From the NCBI RefSeq assembly GCF_008704855.1, contig NZ_CP023691.1, forward strand, positions 3,906,001 to 3,970,000: a stretch of 64,000 nucleotides of DNA. The letters run 5' to 3'. Below, piece by piece: positions 1-9,222 of this stretch. The notes beneath the pieces are model-generated. The model saw nothing but the letters and a program-made list of their open reading frames with translations, searched no databases and had not been told where the DNA came from. Source of the stretch: Streptomyces platensis. Its GTDB lineage: Bacteria; Actinomycetota; Actinomycetes; Streptomycetales; Streptomycetaceae. A program made the translations under genes and the position numbers. Numbering within the stretch: position 1 is the stretch's first letter; each line of letters opens with the position of its first letter.

Positions 1-1652
1 TTGTCCCCCTTGCCGTCCTTGCCGCCGGTGTCGCTCTCCTCCTCGGCCGGGCTGACACCGCCGGGCGGCTGCGGGGCCGGCGAGCCGGGCCCGCCCTGCT
101 TGGCGTCCTCGCCCGTGCCGGCCGATTCCGTGGACGGCTCCGCCTTCGCCGCGGACGACGACTTGTCCGGCTTGCCGGCCGGCTTGCCGCTGTTCTTCGT
201 GCTGCCGTCGCCGCTCAGCGCGACGGCCAGGACCGTGCCCAGCACCGCCAGGACGACGACCACGGCCACGATGACCAGGGTGCGGCGCGGGACGACATCG
301 GTCACCGAAGCGCGGGGCGCCGGACGGTTCCCGTCATCGGGTCTGGAGTCCACACGGGCTCTCGCGGCGACGGCCGCCGCACGGACCGTCCGCAGCGCAC
401 CGCGCACCCGCTCCTTGGCAGCCTCGGTGTCGAACCCGGGACGGGTGAGCGTGGGACGGGACGTGCCGGATGCGGCGCGGTCCGCGCCGGCCTGCTCCCC
501 GGCGGCCGGGGAGGCCGTCTTCGGGCGCCCGGTCCGCTCCGGGGTGCTCGTCGCGGCGGCCTTGGCGCCGGCGGCCTTGGCGGCACCGGCCTTGCTCTTG
601 CCCGCCGTGGCAGCGCCGGACGCGGGCCCGCTCCCGGCCGGCGACTCCGCCACCGCGGCGGCGGCCGGCTTCGGCTTGCGCGGCACCCGCGACTTCGCGG
701 CGGGCTTCGGCTTCGGCGTGCTGTCGGGCTTCGCCTTGGCGCGCTCCTTGGGCACCGTCGGCAGCACCATCGCCCGGGTCTCGTCCAGCGGGGGCTCGGG
801 CTTCCGCGCCTCGGGGGCGTGCACCACGTCCAGCAGCAGCGTCCGCGCCCCGGCGTCGTCCAGCCGGCCCGCCGGGTCCTTCACCAGCAGGCCGTAGATG
901 ACCTCCTCCAGCCCGCCGGCGTTCTTCGGCGGCTCGACCGGCTCGGTCATCACCGCCGTCAGCGTGGCGATCGCCGAGCCCTTGTCGTACGGCGGCACGC
1001 CCTCGACACAGGCGTACAGCAGCCCGCCCAGCGACCACAGGTCGGCCGGCGGTCCCGGCTTCTGGCCGCGGGCGCGCTCCGGGGAGATGTAGGAGGGGGC
1101 GCCGACGAGCATGCCGGTCGAGGTCACGGAGGGGTCGCCCTCGACCTGGGCGATACCGAAGTCGGTGAGCACGACCCGGCCGTCATCGGACATCAGGACG
1201 TTGGACGGCTTCACATCGCGGTGCAGGATGCCCGCGGCGTGGGCGGCGCGCAGCACATCGAGCACCGCCAGGCCGACCTCGGCGGAACGGCGCGGGGGAA
1301 GCGGACCGTCGTCACGGATGACCTCGGCGAGCGAGCGTCCCTCGACCAGCTCCATCACGATCCACGGGCGGTCGTCCTCGTCGACCACGTCATAGACCGT
1401 CACCGCGCCGTTGTTCCGGATCCGGGCGATCGCCTTGGCCTCGCGCAGCGTGCGGGTGATCAGACGACGCTTCTCGTCCTCCTCGACCCCGCCCGGGAAG
1501 CGCAGCTCCTTGACCGCGACCGTGCGGCCCAGGACCTCGTCACGTGCCCGCCAGACGGTGCCCATGCCGCCCCGGCCGAGAACATCGGCGAGCCGGTACC
1601 GCCCGGCGAGCAGCCTGCCCCCCTTGCCGTCCATCTCGACCTCGTCGCCCAC
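1..1652 (-). CDS. Membrane-anchored serine/threonine protein kinase (3' end outside window)
   Basis: This is a PknB-type receptor kinase that phosphorylates Ser/Thr residues of target proteins. Visible kinase motifs are the glycine loop (about residues 26-31), the ATP-binding lysine in AVKE (about K48), the HRDVKPSN catalytic loop (about 144-151) and DFG (about 164-166). After the kinase domain comes a long Ala/Lys/Pro-rich linker, then one hydrophobic membrane span at about residues 456-480. The Gly/Ser/Asp-rich outer segment runs off the window. I chose the GTG at 1652 because AGAGGGG lies about 5 nt upstream; an in-frame ATG follows six codons later. The linker is low-complexity, and no PASTA repeats are visible in the part present. 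The physiological substrate cannot be told from the sequence. Confidence 0.9.
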   Translation of the reverse strand, partial: MGDEVEMDGKGGRLLAGRYRLADVLGRGGMGTVWRARDEVLGRTVAVKELRFPGGVEEDEKRRLITRTLREAKAIARIRNNGAVTVYDVVDEDDRPWIVMELVEGRSLAEVIRDDGPLPPRRSAEVGLAVLDVLRAAHAAGILHRDVKPSNVLMSDDGRVVLTDFGIAQVEGDPSVTSTGMLVGAPSYISPERARGQKPGPPADLWSLGGLLYACVEGVPPYDKGSAIATLTAVMTEPVEPPKNAGGLEEVIYGLLVKDPAGRLDDAGARTLLLDVVHAPEARKPEPPLDETRAMVLPTVPKERAKAKPDSTPKPKPAAKSRVPRKPKPAAAAVAESPAGSGPASGAATAGKSKAGAAKAAGAKAAATSTPERTGRPKTASPAAGEQAGADRAASGTSRPTLTRPGFDTEAAKERVRGALRTVRAAAVAARARVDSRPDDGNRPAPRASVTDVVPRRTLVIVAVVVVLAVLGTVLAVALSGDGSTKNSGKPAGKPDKSSSAAKAEPSTESAGTGEDAKQGGPGSPAPQPPGGVSPAEEESDTGGKDGKGD

Positions 1653-1841
1653 TGAATCCCCTCTGCAATCCAGCCGAGTTGGCAGCTTCGACGTCCCATC
1701 GATCACCAAACTGGCCCAACTCGGACAACCCACCCTGGCAGAGCCTTCATTCTCCCTCATCCGCGGCCGTGCGGAAGGCCCGGGTCGGTGCCGAACAACA
1801 CCCTGCACCCGTCATGATGGCCCCGACGAACGGGAGTCCCG

Positions 1842-3077
1842 ATGACGAAGCGCCCGCGTCGCCCGGCCGCGGACCGCGCACTCCGCCCGGCGGCGCCCCC
1901 GGCGGGCCACCGTCCCGCCCTGGTCCGTACGGGCGCCCTGGCGGCCCTGGCCACGCTGCTCCTGACGGCCTCCACCGGCCAACCCCGCCTCGCCCCCGCG
2001 TCCCTGAAACCCGCCCGGCCGCCCGCGCGGACGGCGCCGGCGCTGCACCGCCTGGTCGGCGACGGGATCCCGGGCGCGGCCGCCCTCACCACCCGCGCCG
2101 GTTTTCCCGCCGCGCGTTTCTCCGCGGCCGGGGTGGCGGATCTGCGCAGTGGCCGCACCATGGGCCCCCGGGACCACTTCCGGGCCGGCAGCCTCACCAA
2201 AACCCTGGTCGCCACGGTCGTCCTCCAGCTGGCCGCCGAGCACCGGCTGGCCCTCCACGACAGCGCCGCCGCCCACCTCCCGCCGGGCATGCGGGTCACG
2301 GGCCCCGGCACCCGCAGCAGCCTCCGCGGAGTGACGATCCGCCAGCTGCTGGACCATACGAGTGGCTTGTTCAACTACACCGACGATCCCCGGCTCGCGG
2401 GGCAGCTCTTCGGCACGGGCTTCCGCGCCCACCGCTACGACCGCCACACCCCCGCCGAGCTGCTGCGCACCGCCCTGCGCCATCCGCCGGCGGCCGCCCC
2501 GGGCGCCCGGTACTCCTACTCCAACACCAACTACCTCGTGCTGGGCCTGGTCATCCAGGCCGTCACCGGACACCCGTACGCCACCGAGATCCGCCGCCGC
2601 CTCCTCGTCCCCGCCGGGCTCCACCACACCTCGTTCCCCGGCACCGTCCCGGCACTGCCGAGGCCGCACGGCCGGGCGTACTCCCGCATCGGCGACCGGC
2701 GGGTGGACGCCACCTCGCTGGACCCCAGCTGGGCGGGCGCGGCCGGCGAGATGGTCACCACCCTCGGCGACCTCAACCGCTTCTTCTCCGCGCTCCTCGG
2801 CGGCCGGTTCCTGGCGCCCCGCCAGATGGCGCAGATACGCAACGCGCAGCACACCGGCGGCACCTACGGCCTCGGCCTCTACGCGACCGAGCTGCCCTGC
2901 GGCGTCACCGTCTGGGGCCACGACGGCGAGATCAACGGCTCCCACGCCCGTACCGCCGCCACCCGCGACGGCCGCCACGTCCTCAGCTACCGCGTGAACA
3001 CCGACACCCACTCGGCCCCGGTCCCCGACAGGGCGGTCCTGACGGCGGAGTTCTGCGCCGGGCACGGCGGGGGCTAG
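1842..3077 (+). CDS. Secreted serine hydrolase, beta-lactamase / D-Ala-D-Ala carboxypeptidase family (class C-like)
   Basis: The 411-residue protein carries the three penicillin-recognising motifs in order: SLTK (S117 to K120), YSN (226-228) and HDG (360-362, in place of KTG). The HDG form is typical of class C-like esterases and DD-peptidases of the Pfam Beta-lactamase family. The N-terminus has basic residues followed by a hydrophobic stretch at about 28-45, so export is likely. The ATG is preceded by GGGAG at good spacing. It is divergent from the kinase and converges on glpD with an 18-bp gap. The substrate could be a peptidoglycan peptide, an ester or a D-amino acid peptide; true beta-lactam resistance is not implied. 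Confidence 0.88.
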   Translation: MTKRPRRPAADRALRPAAPPAGHRPALVRTGALAALATLLLTASTGQPRLAPASLKPARPPARTAPALHRLVGDGIPGAAALTTRAGFPAARFSAAGVADLRSGRTMGPRDHFRAGSLTKTLVATVVLQLAAEHRLALHDSAAAHLPPGMRVTGPGTRSSLRGVTIRQLLDHTSGLFNYTDDPRLAGQLFGTGFRAHRYDRHTPAELLRTALRHPPAAAPGARYSYSNTNYLVLGLVIQAVTGHPYATEIRRRLLVPAGLHHTSFPGTVPALPRPHGRAYSRIGDRRVDATSLDPSWAGAAGEMVTTLGDLNRFFSALLGGRFLAPRQMAQIRNAQHTGGTYGLGLYATELPCGVTVWGHDGEINGSHARTAATRDGRHVLSYRVNTDTHSAPVPDRAVLTAEFCAGHGGG

Positions 3078-3095
3078 AGCGGCATCAGAGCAGCC

Positions 3096-4802
3096 TCAGA
3101 GCGGCACGATGTCCGGCGCCCCCAACCGCGCCGCATCCGCCGTCAGATCGTCCGGCTGCCGCTGCGATTCGCGCTCGGCCTCGACCCGCTTCTGGTAGTG
3201 CGCGATCTCCTTCTCGACCTGGTCTTCGTCCCAGCCCAGCGCGGGCGCGATCAGCTCGGCGACCTCGCGGGCGCTGCGGGTGCCCCGGTCGAAGGTCTCG
3301 ATGGAGATACGGGTGCGCCGGGTCAGCACGTCGTCGAGATGGCGGGCGCCCTCGTGGGTGCAGGCATAGACCGCCTCGGCCCGCAGGTAGTCGTCCGCGT
3401 GCGCCAGCGGTTCACCCAGCGACGGATCGGCCACCACCAGCTCCAGCAGTTCCTCGGTCAGCGAGCCGTAGCGGTTCAGCAGATGCTCGATACGGGCGAC
3501 ATGCAGTCCGGTGCGCGCCGCGATCCGGGCCCGCGCGTTCCACAGCGCCTTGTATCCCTCGGCCCCGACCAGCGGCACATCCTCGGTCACACAGTCCGCG
3601 ACCCGCTGGTCGAGGCCGTGCACCGCCTCGTCCACCGCGTCCTTAGCCATCACCCGGTACGTCGTGTACTTGCCGCCCGCCACCACGACCAGCCCCGGCA
3701 GCGGATGCGCGACGGTGTGCTCCCGGGACAGCTTGCTGGTGGCGTCCGACTCCCCGGCCAGCAGCGGCCGCAGCCCGGCGTACACCCCCTCCACGTCGTC
3801 CCTGGTCAGCGGCGTCGCGAGCACCTCGTTCACATGCTCCAGCAGATAGTCGATATCCGCGCTGGAGGCCGCCGGATGCGCCTTGTCCAGATCCCAGTCG
3901 GTGTCCGTCGTCCCCACGATCCAGTGCCGCCCCCAGGGGATGACGAACAGGACGCTCTTCTCCGTCCGCAGGATCAAACCGGTCGTGGAGTGGATCCGGT
4001 CCTTGGGGACCACCAGGTGGATCCCCTTCGACGCCCGGACATGGAACTGCCCGCGCTCCCCGATCAGCGCCTGGGTGTCATCCGTCCACACCCCGGTGGC
4101 ATTGACGATCTGCTGCGCCCGGATCTCGTAGTCGCCGCCCCCCTCGACGTCCTCGACCCGTACGCCGACCACCCGCTCGCCCTCGCGCAGAAAGCCCACC
4201 ACCCGTGCCCGGTTGGCGACCTGCGCCCCGTAGGCGGCCGCGGTCCGCACCATCGTGGCGACATAGCGCGCGTCGTCCATCTGCGCGTCGTAGTACTGGA
4301 GCGCACCGACCAGCGCGTCCCTCTTCAGGCACGGCGCCACCCGCAGCGCCCGCTTCTGCGACAGATGCCGGTGCACGGGCAGTCCGCGGCCGTGCCCCGA
4401 CGAGACCGACATCGCGTCGTACAGCGCCACACCGGAGCCCGCGTACCAGCGCTCCCAGCCCTTGTGCTGAAGCGGATACAGAAACGGGACCGGCTTGACC
4501 AGATGCGGCGCCAGCCGCTCCAGCAGCAGCCCCCGCTCCTTCAACGCCTCTCTGACCAGCGCGAAGTCCAGCATTTCCAGATACCGCAAACCACCGTGGA
4601 TGAGCTTGCTCGACCGGCTGGACGTGCCCGAGGCCCAGTCCCGCGCCTCGACCAGTCCGGTGGACAGACCGCGGGTCGCCACGTCCAGCGCGGTCCCCGC
4701 GCCGACGACTCCACCGCCGACCACGAGAATGTCCAGCTCCCGCTCCGCCATTCGAGCGAGCGCCTCGGCCCGCTGCGCCGGTCCCAGTATCGCTGTCTTC
4801 AC
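3096..4802 (-). CDS. glpD: Glycerol-3-phosphate dehydrogenase (FAD-dependent, aerobic)
   Basis: The enzyme oxidises sn-glycerol 3-phosphate to dihydroxyacetone phosphate at the membrane and passes electrons to the quinone pool. The FAD-binding GGGVVGAG fingerprint is at about residues 29-36, and SKLIHGGLRYLE follows, as in GlpD. The C-terminal DAO_C helical domain is present. I chose the GTG at 4802 (568 aa) because GGGAGG lies five bases upstream. A longer reading frame to 4919 would add an unrelated Gly/Arg-rich leader. The gene is alone, without glpK or glpF nearby. The 219-bp divergent spacer to the next gene has an AT-rich patch at about 4909-4965, which probably carries promoters. Confidence 0.95.
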   Translation of the reverse strand: MKTAILGPAQRAEALARMAERELDILVVGGGVVGAGTALDVATRGLSTGLVEARDWASGTSSRSSKLIHGGLRYLEMLDFALVREALKERGLLLERLAPHLVKPVPFLYPLQHKGWERWYAGSGVALYDAMSVSSGHGRGLPVHRHLSQKRALRVAPCLKRDALVGALQYYDAQMDDARYVATMVRTAAAYGAQVANRARVVGFLREGERVVGVRVEDVEGGGDYEIRAQQIVNATGVWTDDTQALIGERGQFHVRASKGIHLVVPKDRIHSTTGLILRTEKSVLFVIPWGRHWIVGTTDTDWDLDKAHPAASSADIDYLLEHVNEVLATPLTRDDVEGVYAGLRPLLAGESDATSKLSREHTVAHPLPGLVVVAGGKYTTYRVMAKDAVDEAVHGLDQRVADCVTEDVPLVGAEGYKALWNARARIAARTGLHVARIEHLLNRYGSLTEELLELVVADPSLGEPLAHADDYLRAEAVYACTHEGARHLDDVLTRRTRISIETFDRGTRSAREVAELIAPALGWDEDQVEKEIAHYQKRVEAERESQRQPDDLTADAARLGAPDIVPL

Positions 4803-5021
4803 CGCTGCCTCCCGCTGTGATCGGGGCCACACCCCCCCGTCCGTCGATTCTGTCCGCGCCGCGTGCCGGTATCCACCCTTCGCTCCGGACGGCAACACCC
4901 CGCCGCCTTGATCCACCAATCCCTATTCTGGGTCAAATATCCGCTTAGTGTATTTATGCGACCCCCGCACACGTCATGCCGCACACGCCATTCGCAGTCG
5001 CTCGGGAAGGACGGCCGCAGC

Positions 5022-6269
5022 ATGCCCGCAGACCTCGCCGTCATCGGACTCGGTCACCTCGGCCTCCCACTCGCCCAGGCCGCCACCGCCGCCGGCATCG
5101 GCACCATCGGCTACGACCCCGACCCGCCCACCGCCGCACTCTCCGGCGCCGACGGGCCGCTGACCGCCACCGAACTCCGCCGGCTGCTCTCCGCCGGCTT
5201 CCGCACCACCACCGACCCCACCGCCCTCGGCCGGGTCCGCACCGCCGTCCTCTGCACGCCCACGCCGCTCGGCGAGGACCGCGCCCTGGACCTCACCGCC
5301 CTGGCCGACGCCGCCCGCACCCTGGCGGCACAACTGCGCCCGCACACCACGGTGATCCTCGAATCCACCGCCTACCCGGGCACCACCGAGGAATTCCTGC
5401 GCCCCCTCCTGGAGGAGGGCTCCGGCCTCACCGCCGGACGGGACTTCCACCTCGCCTGCTCCCCGGGCCGCCACGACCCCGGCAACCGCACCCACCGCTA
5501 CGCCAACACCCCGAAGGTCATCGGCGGCCTCACCCCCGCCTGCACGGAAGCGGCCGCCGCCTTCTACGGCCGCCTCACCGACAAGGTCGTCCGCGCCCGC
5601 GGCCCCCGCGAGGCCGAGACCGCCAAGCTCCTGGAGACCAACTACCGCCACATCAACATCGCCCTGATGAACGAGATGGCGGTCTTCTGCCATGAGATCG
5701 GCGTCGACCTGTGGGACGTCATCCGCTGCGCCGAGACCAAACCGTTCGGCTTCCAGGCCTTCCGCCCCGGCCCCGGGGTGGGCGGTCACGCCGCGCCCAT
5801 CGACCCCCACTACCTCGCGTACAAGGGCCGTGCCCCGGGCCACCCGCTCCGCATGGTGGAACTGGCCCAGGAGGTCAACGGCCGGATGCCGCGCTATGTC
5901 ATCCAGCGCTGCGCCGCCCTCCTCAACGAGCACGGCAAATCCGCCCGCGGCGCGCGCATCCTGCTGCTCGGCGTCACCTACAAGCCGGACATCGGCGACC
6001 AGGCGGGCTCACCGTCCCGCGAGATCGCCTCCCGCCTGATGGAACTGGGCGCGCACCTCACGTACCACGACCCGTACGTCCCCCAGTGGAACGTGCTGGA
6101 CCGGCCGGTGCCCAGGGCCGACTCGCTGTACGAGGCCGCCGCCGCCGCGGATCTGACGGTCCTGCTCCAGGCCCACCGCACCTACGACCTCCAGGGCCTG
6201 TCCGTGAAGGCGCAGCTGCTGCTGGACACCCGCGGGGCGACACCCACCGGCGCGGCCCACCGGTTGTGA
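5022..6269 (+). CDS. Nucleotide-sugar dehydrogenase family protein lacking the catalytic cysteine
   Basis: The 415-residue protein has the UDP-glucose/GDP-mannose dehydrogenase architecture: N-terminal NAD-binding domain (VIGLGHLGLPLA, residues 7-18), central domain and C-terminal UDP-binding domain (GVTYKPDIGD, about 317-326). The family's Glu in ESTAYPGT (E114) and Lys in AKLLETNYR (K202) are present. In the WecC-like loop GPGVGGHxxPIDP the expected cysteine after His256 is alanine (A257, codon gcc). Family members use that Cys for the thiohemiacetal step from alcohol to acid. The protein may therefore stop at the aldehyde, epimerise, or act otherwise. The ATG at 5022 follows GGGAAGGA. No glycosyltransferase or sugar gene is adjacent. 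Confidence 0.82.
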   Translation: MPADLAVIGLGHLGLPLAQAATAAGIGTIGYDPDPPTAALSGADGPLTATELRRLLSAGFRTTTDPTALGRVRTAVLCTPTPLGEDRALDLTALADAARTLAAQLRPHTTVILESTAYPGTTEEFLRPLLEEGSGLTAGRDFHLACSPGRHDPGNRTHRYANTPKVIGGLTPACTEAAAAFYGRLTDKVVRARGPREAETAKLLETNYRHINIALMNEMAVFCHEIGVDLWDVIRCAETKPFGFQAFRPGPGVGGHAAPIDPHYLAYKGRAPGHPLRMVELAQEVNGRMPRYVIQRCAALLNEHGKSARGARILLLGVTYKPDIGDQAGSPSREIASRLMELGAHLTYHDPYVPQWNVLDRPVPRADSLYEAAAAADLTVLLQAHRTYDLQGLSVKAQLLLDTRGATPTGAAHRL

Positions 6270-6274
6270 CGCAT

Positions 6275-6316
6275 GCCGAAGGGCCCGGACCGTGTGCATG
6301 GTCCGGGCCCTTCGGC
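6275..6316. terminator. Bidirectional terminator hairpin between the sugar dehydrogenase and guaB3
   Basis: The two 17-nt arms (6275-6291 and 6300-6316) are perfect inverted complements, around an 8-nt loop. The hairpin sits between two convergent genes, 5 bp after one stop and 12 bp before the other. There is no U-tract, which is common in Streptomyces terminators. Confidence 0.85.
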
Positions 6317-6328
6317 GGGTGTCGTGCG

Positions 6329-7456
6329 TCAGCGGTTGTCGTGCTGGGACGGCGCCACCGTCACCTCGACGCGCTGGAATTCCTTCAGCTCCGAGTACCC
6401 GGTCGTCGCCATCGCGCGGCGCAGCGCACCGAAGAAGTTCATGGAGCCGTCGGGGACCGTGGACGGACCCAGCAGCACCTCCTCCGTCGTACCGACCGCC
6501 CCGAGGTCCATCCGCTTGCCGCGCGGCACGTCCTCGTGCACCGCTTCCATGCCCCAGTGGTGGCCACGTCCCGGCGCATCGGTGGCGCGGGCCAGCGGGG
6601 AGCCCATCATCACGGCGTCGGCGCCGCAGGCGATCGCCTTGGGGAGGTCGCCGGACCAGCCCACGCCACCGTCGGCGATGACGTGGACGTAGCGGCCGCC
6701 GGACTCGTCCATGTAGTCACGGCGCGCGGCCGCGACATCGGCGACCGCGGTCGCCATCGGGACCTGGATGCCGAGGACGTTCCGCGTGGTGTGCGCGGCG
6801 CCGCCGCCGAAGCCGACCAGCACACCGGCCGCGCCGGTCCGCATCAGGTGCAGCGCCGCGGTGTACGTGGCACAGCCGCCGACGATGACCGGGACGTCCA
6901 GCTCGTAGATGAACTGCTTGAGGTTCAGCGGCTCGGCCGCCGAGGAGACATGCTCGGCGGAGACGGTGGTGCCGCGGATCACGAAGATGTCCACGCCCGC
7001 GTCGACGACGGCCTTGGAGAACTGCGCCGTACGCTGCGGCGACAGCGCGGCGGCGGTCACCACACCGGCGTCCCGCACCTCCTTGATGCGCTGCCCGATC
7101 AGCTCTTCCTTGATCGGCGCGGCGTAGATCTCCTGGAGCCGCTTGGTGGCCGTGGGGCCGTCCAGCTCCGCGATCTCGGCGAGCAGCGGCTCCGGGTCCT
7201 CGTACCGGGTCCAGAGACCCTCCAGGTTGAGGACGCCCAGGCCGCCCAGCTCACCGATGCGGATCGCGGTCTGCGGCGAGACCACCGAGTCCATGGGAGC
7301 GGCCAGGAACGGCAGCTCGAAACGGTAGGCGTCGATCTGCCAGGCGATCGAGACCTCCTTCGGGTCGCGGGTGCGGCGACTGGGTACGACGGCGATGTCG
7401 TCGAATGCATATGCCCGGCGGCCGCGCTTGCCGCGCCCGATCTCGATCTCAGTCAC
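6329..7456 (-). CDS. guaB3: GuaB3-type IMP dehydrogenase-related protein
   Basis: The 375-residue protein has the IMPDH/GMP reductase TIM-barrel fold but no CBS pair, unlike the 500-residue GuaB encoded next to it. Fold signatures include LPFLAAPMDSVVS (about 48-60) and the phosphate-binding VIADGGVGWSGD. In the active-site loop, where GuaB has GSICTTR, this protein has GAAHTTR, so His222 stands in place of the catalytic cysteine. Actinobacteria commonly carry this paralogue just downstream of guaB. Its reaction is not settled by the sequence, and ordinary IMP dehydrogenation through a covalent Cys adduct looks unlikely. The 124-bp gap allows co-transcription with guaB. Confidence 0.88.
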   Translation of the reverse strand: MTEIEIGRGKRGRRAYAFDDIAVVPSRRTRDPKEVSIAWQIDAYRFELPFLAAPMDSVVSPQTAIRIGELGGLGVLNLEGLWTRYEDPEPLLAEIAELDGPTATKRLQEIYAAPIKEELIGQRIKEVRDAGVVTAAALSPQRTAQFSKAVVDAGVDIFVIRGTTVSAEHVSSAAEPLNLKQFIYELDVPVIVGGCATYTAALHLMRTGAAGVLVGFGGGAAHTTRNVLGIQVPMATAVADVAAARRDYMDESGGRYVHVIADGGVGWSGDLPKAIACGADAVMMGSPLARATDAPGRGHHWGMEAVHEDVPRGKRMDLGAVGTTEEVLLGPSTVPDGSMNFFGALRRAMATTGYSELKEFQRVEVTVAPSQHDNR

Positions 7457-7580
7457 GTGTGTGGCCTTTCCCTCTACGTCTGCCGTTCCAGTATCCCCGA
7501 CACACCGAAGCCCACGGCCGGGGAGCGGCCGCGGGCATCGGTGCTCATGCTGTCATCCGGTCGCTGCCGACCGGGGACGC

Positions 7581-9083
7581 TCAGCGACGAGAGTAGTTGG
7601 GCGCCTCGGTCACCATCTGGACGTCGTGCGGGTGGCTCTCCTTCAGCCCCGCCGCGGTGATCCGGACGAAGCGGCCCTTCTCCTTGAGCTCGGAGATGTC
7701 GGCGGAGCCGACGTAGCCCATGGAGGCGCGCAGACCGCCGATGAGCTGGTGGGCGACCGAGCCGAGCGGGCCGCGGTAGGGCACCTGGCCCTCGATGCCC
7801 TCGGGGACCAGCTTGTCCTCGGAGAGCACGTTGTCCTGGAAGTAGCGGTCCTTGGAGAAGGAGCGGGCCTGGCCGCGGGACTGCATCGCGCCCAGCGAAC
7901 CCATGCCGCGGTACGACTTGAACTGCTTGCCGTTGATGAAGACCATCTCGCCGGGCGACTCCTCGCAGCCGGCCAGCAGCGAGCCCAGCATCACGGTGTC
8001 CGCACCGGCCGCGATGGCCTTGGCGATGTCACCGGAGAACTGGAGACCGCCGTCACCGATCAGCGGCACCCCCGCGGCGTTCGCGGCCTGCGCGGCCTCG
8101 TAGATCGCGGTGACCTGCGGCACGCCGACACCGGCGACCACACGGGTGGTGCAGATGGAGCCGGGGCCGACACCGACCTTGATGCCGTCGGCACCCGCGT
8201 CGATCAGCGCCTGGGCGCCGTCGCGGGTGGCGACATTGCCGCCGACGACATCGACGCTGATGTTGGACTTGACCTTGGCGATCATGTCGAGGATGCCGCG
8301 GCTGTGGCCGTGCGCGCTGTCGATGACGAGGAAGTCGGCACCGGCCTCGACCAGCGCCTGCGCCCGCTCGTACGCCTCGCCGCCGACGCCCACCGCGGCA
8401 CCGACGACCAGCCGGCCCTCGGCGTCCTTGGCGGCGTTCGGGTACTTCTCCGCCTTGACGAAGTCCTTGACGGTGATCAGGCCCTTGAGCACGCCCGCGT
8501 CGTCGACCAGCGGCAGCTTCTCGATCTTGTGGCGGCGCAGCAGCTCGATGGCGTCCTCGCCGGAGATGCCGACCTTGCCGGTGACCAGCGGCATCGGCGT
8601 CATGACCTCGCGGACCTGACGGCTGCGGTCCATCTCGAAGGCCATGTCGCGGTTGGTCACGATGCCCAGCAGCTTGCCCGCGGCGTCCGTCACCGGCACC
8701 CCGCTGATGCGGAACTTGGCGCACAGCGCGTCGGCATCGGCGAGCGAGGCGTCCGGGCGGACCGTGATCGGGTCGGTGACCATGCCGGACTCGGAGCGCT
8801 TGACCAGGTCGACCTGGTTGGCCTGGTCCTCGATGGACAGATTGCGGTGCAGCACACCCGCGCCGCCCTGCCGCGCCATGGCGATGGCCATCCGCGCCTC
8901 GGTGACCTTGTCCATCGCCGCGGACAGCAGCGGGATGTTCACCGTGACGTTGCGCGAGACCCGGGACGCGGTGCTCACCGCGTTCGGCAGCACCTCCGAC
9001 GCACCGGGCAGCAGCAGCACGTCGTCGTATGTCAGCCCGAGCATGGCGAATTTGGCGGGCATACCGTCGACGTTGTCACTCAT
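7581..9083 (-). CDS. guaB: Inosine-5'-monophosphate dehydrogenase
   Basis: The enzyme converts IMP to XMP with NAD, the committed step of GMP synthesis. At 500 aa it has the full-length layout: a barrel interrupted by two CBS domains (about residues 95-210) and the catalytic-loop cysteine in GPGSICTTR. The later YRGMGSLGAM is the family's substrate-binding segment. It starts at ATG 9083 and is followed by the paralogue guaB3 on the same strand. Its upstream neighbour, 139 bp away, is the sigma factor gene. Confidence 0.97.
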   Translation of the reverse strand: MSDNVDGMPAKFAMLGLTYDDVLLLPGASEVLPNAVSTASRVSRNVTVNIPLLSAAMDKVTEARMAIAMARQGGAGVLHRNLSIEDQANQVDLVKRSESGMVTDPITVRPDASLADADALCAKFRISGVPVTDAAGKLLGIVTNRDMAFEMDRSRQVREVMTPMPLVTGKVGISGEDAIELLRRHKIEKLPLVDDAGVLKGLITVKDFVKAEKYPNAAKDAEGRLVVGAAVGVGGEAYERAQALVEAGADFLVIDSAHGHSRGILDMIAKVKSNISVDVVGGNVATRDGAQALIDAGADGIKVGVGPGSICTTRVVAGVGVPQVTAIYEAAQAANAAGVPLIGDGGLQFSGDIAKAIAAGADTVMLGSLLAGCEESPGEMVFINGKQFKSYRGMGSLGAMQSRGQARSFSKDRYFQDNVLSEDKLVPEGIEGQVPYRGPLGSVAHQLIGGLRASMGYVGSADISELKEKGRFVRITAAGLKESHPHDVQMVTEAPNYSRR

Positions 9084-9222
9084 GACACCTTCCCCAATGC
9101 TCTTGCCTCAGCGCGGACTCCCATGCTAACGGCCTAATGGGGTGGCCCATTCCACGAGCGATGAGGGCCTCGTCACTTGTGCTTTTCTACGGCGACATCC
9201 GGCCGCTTCCGACCGGTAACCG

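Noticed and set aside
3198..4820. A 540-codon plus-strand frame opposite glpD
   Set aside because: Antisense shadow of a complete glpD; His/Arg/Gln-rich, with no ribosome site or domain.
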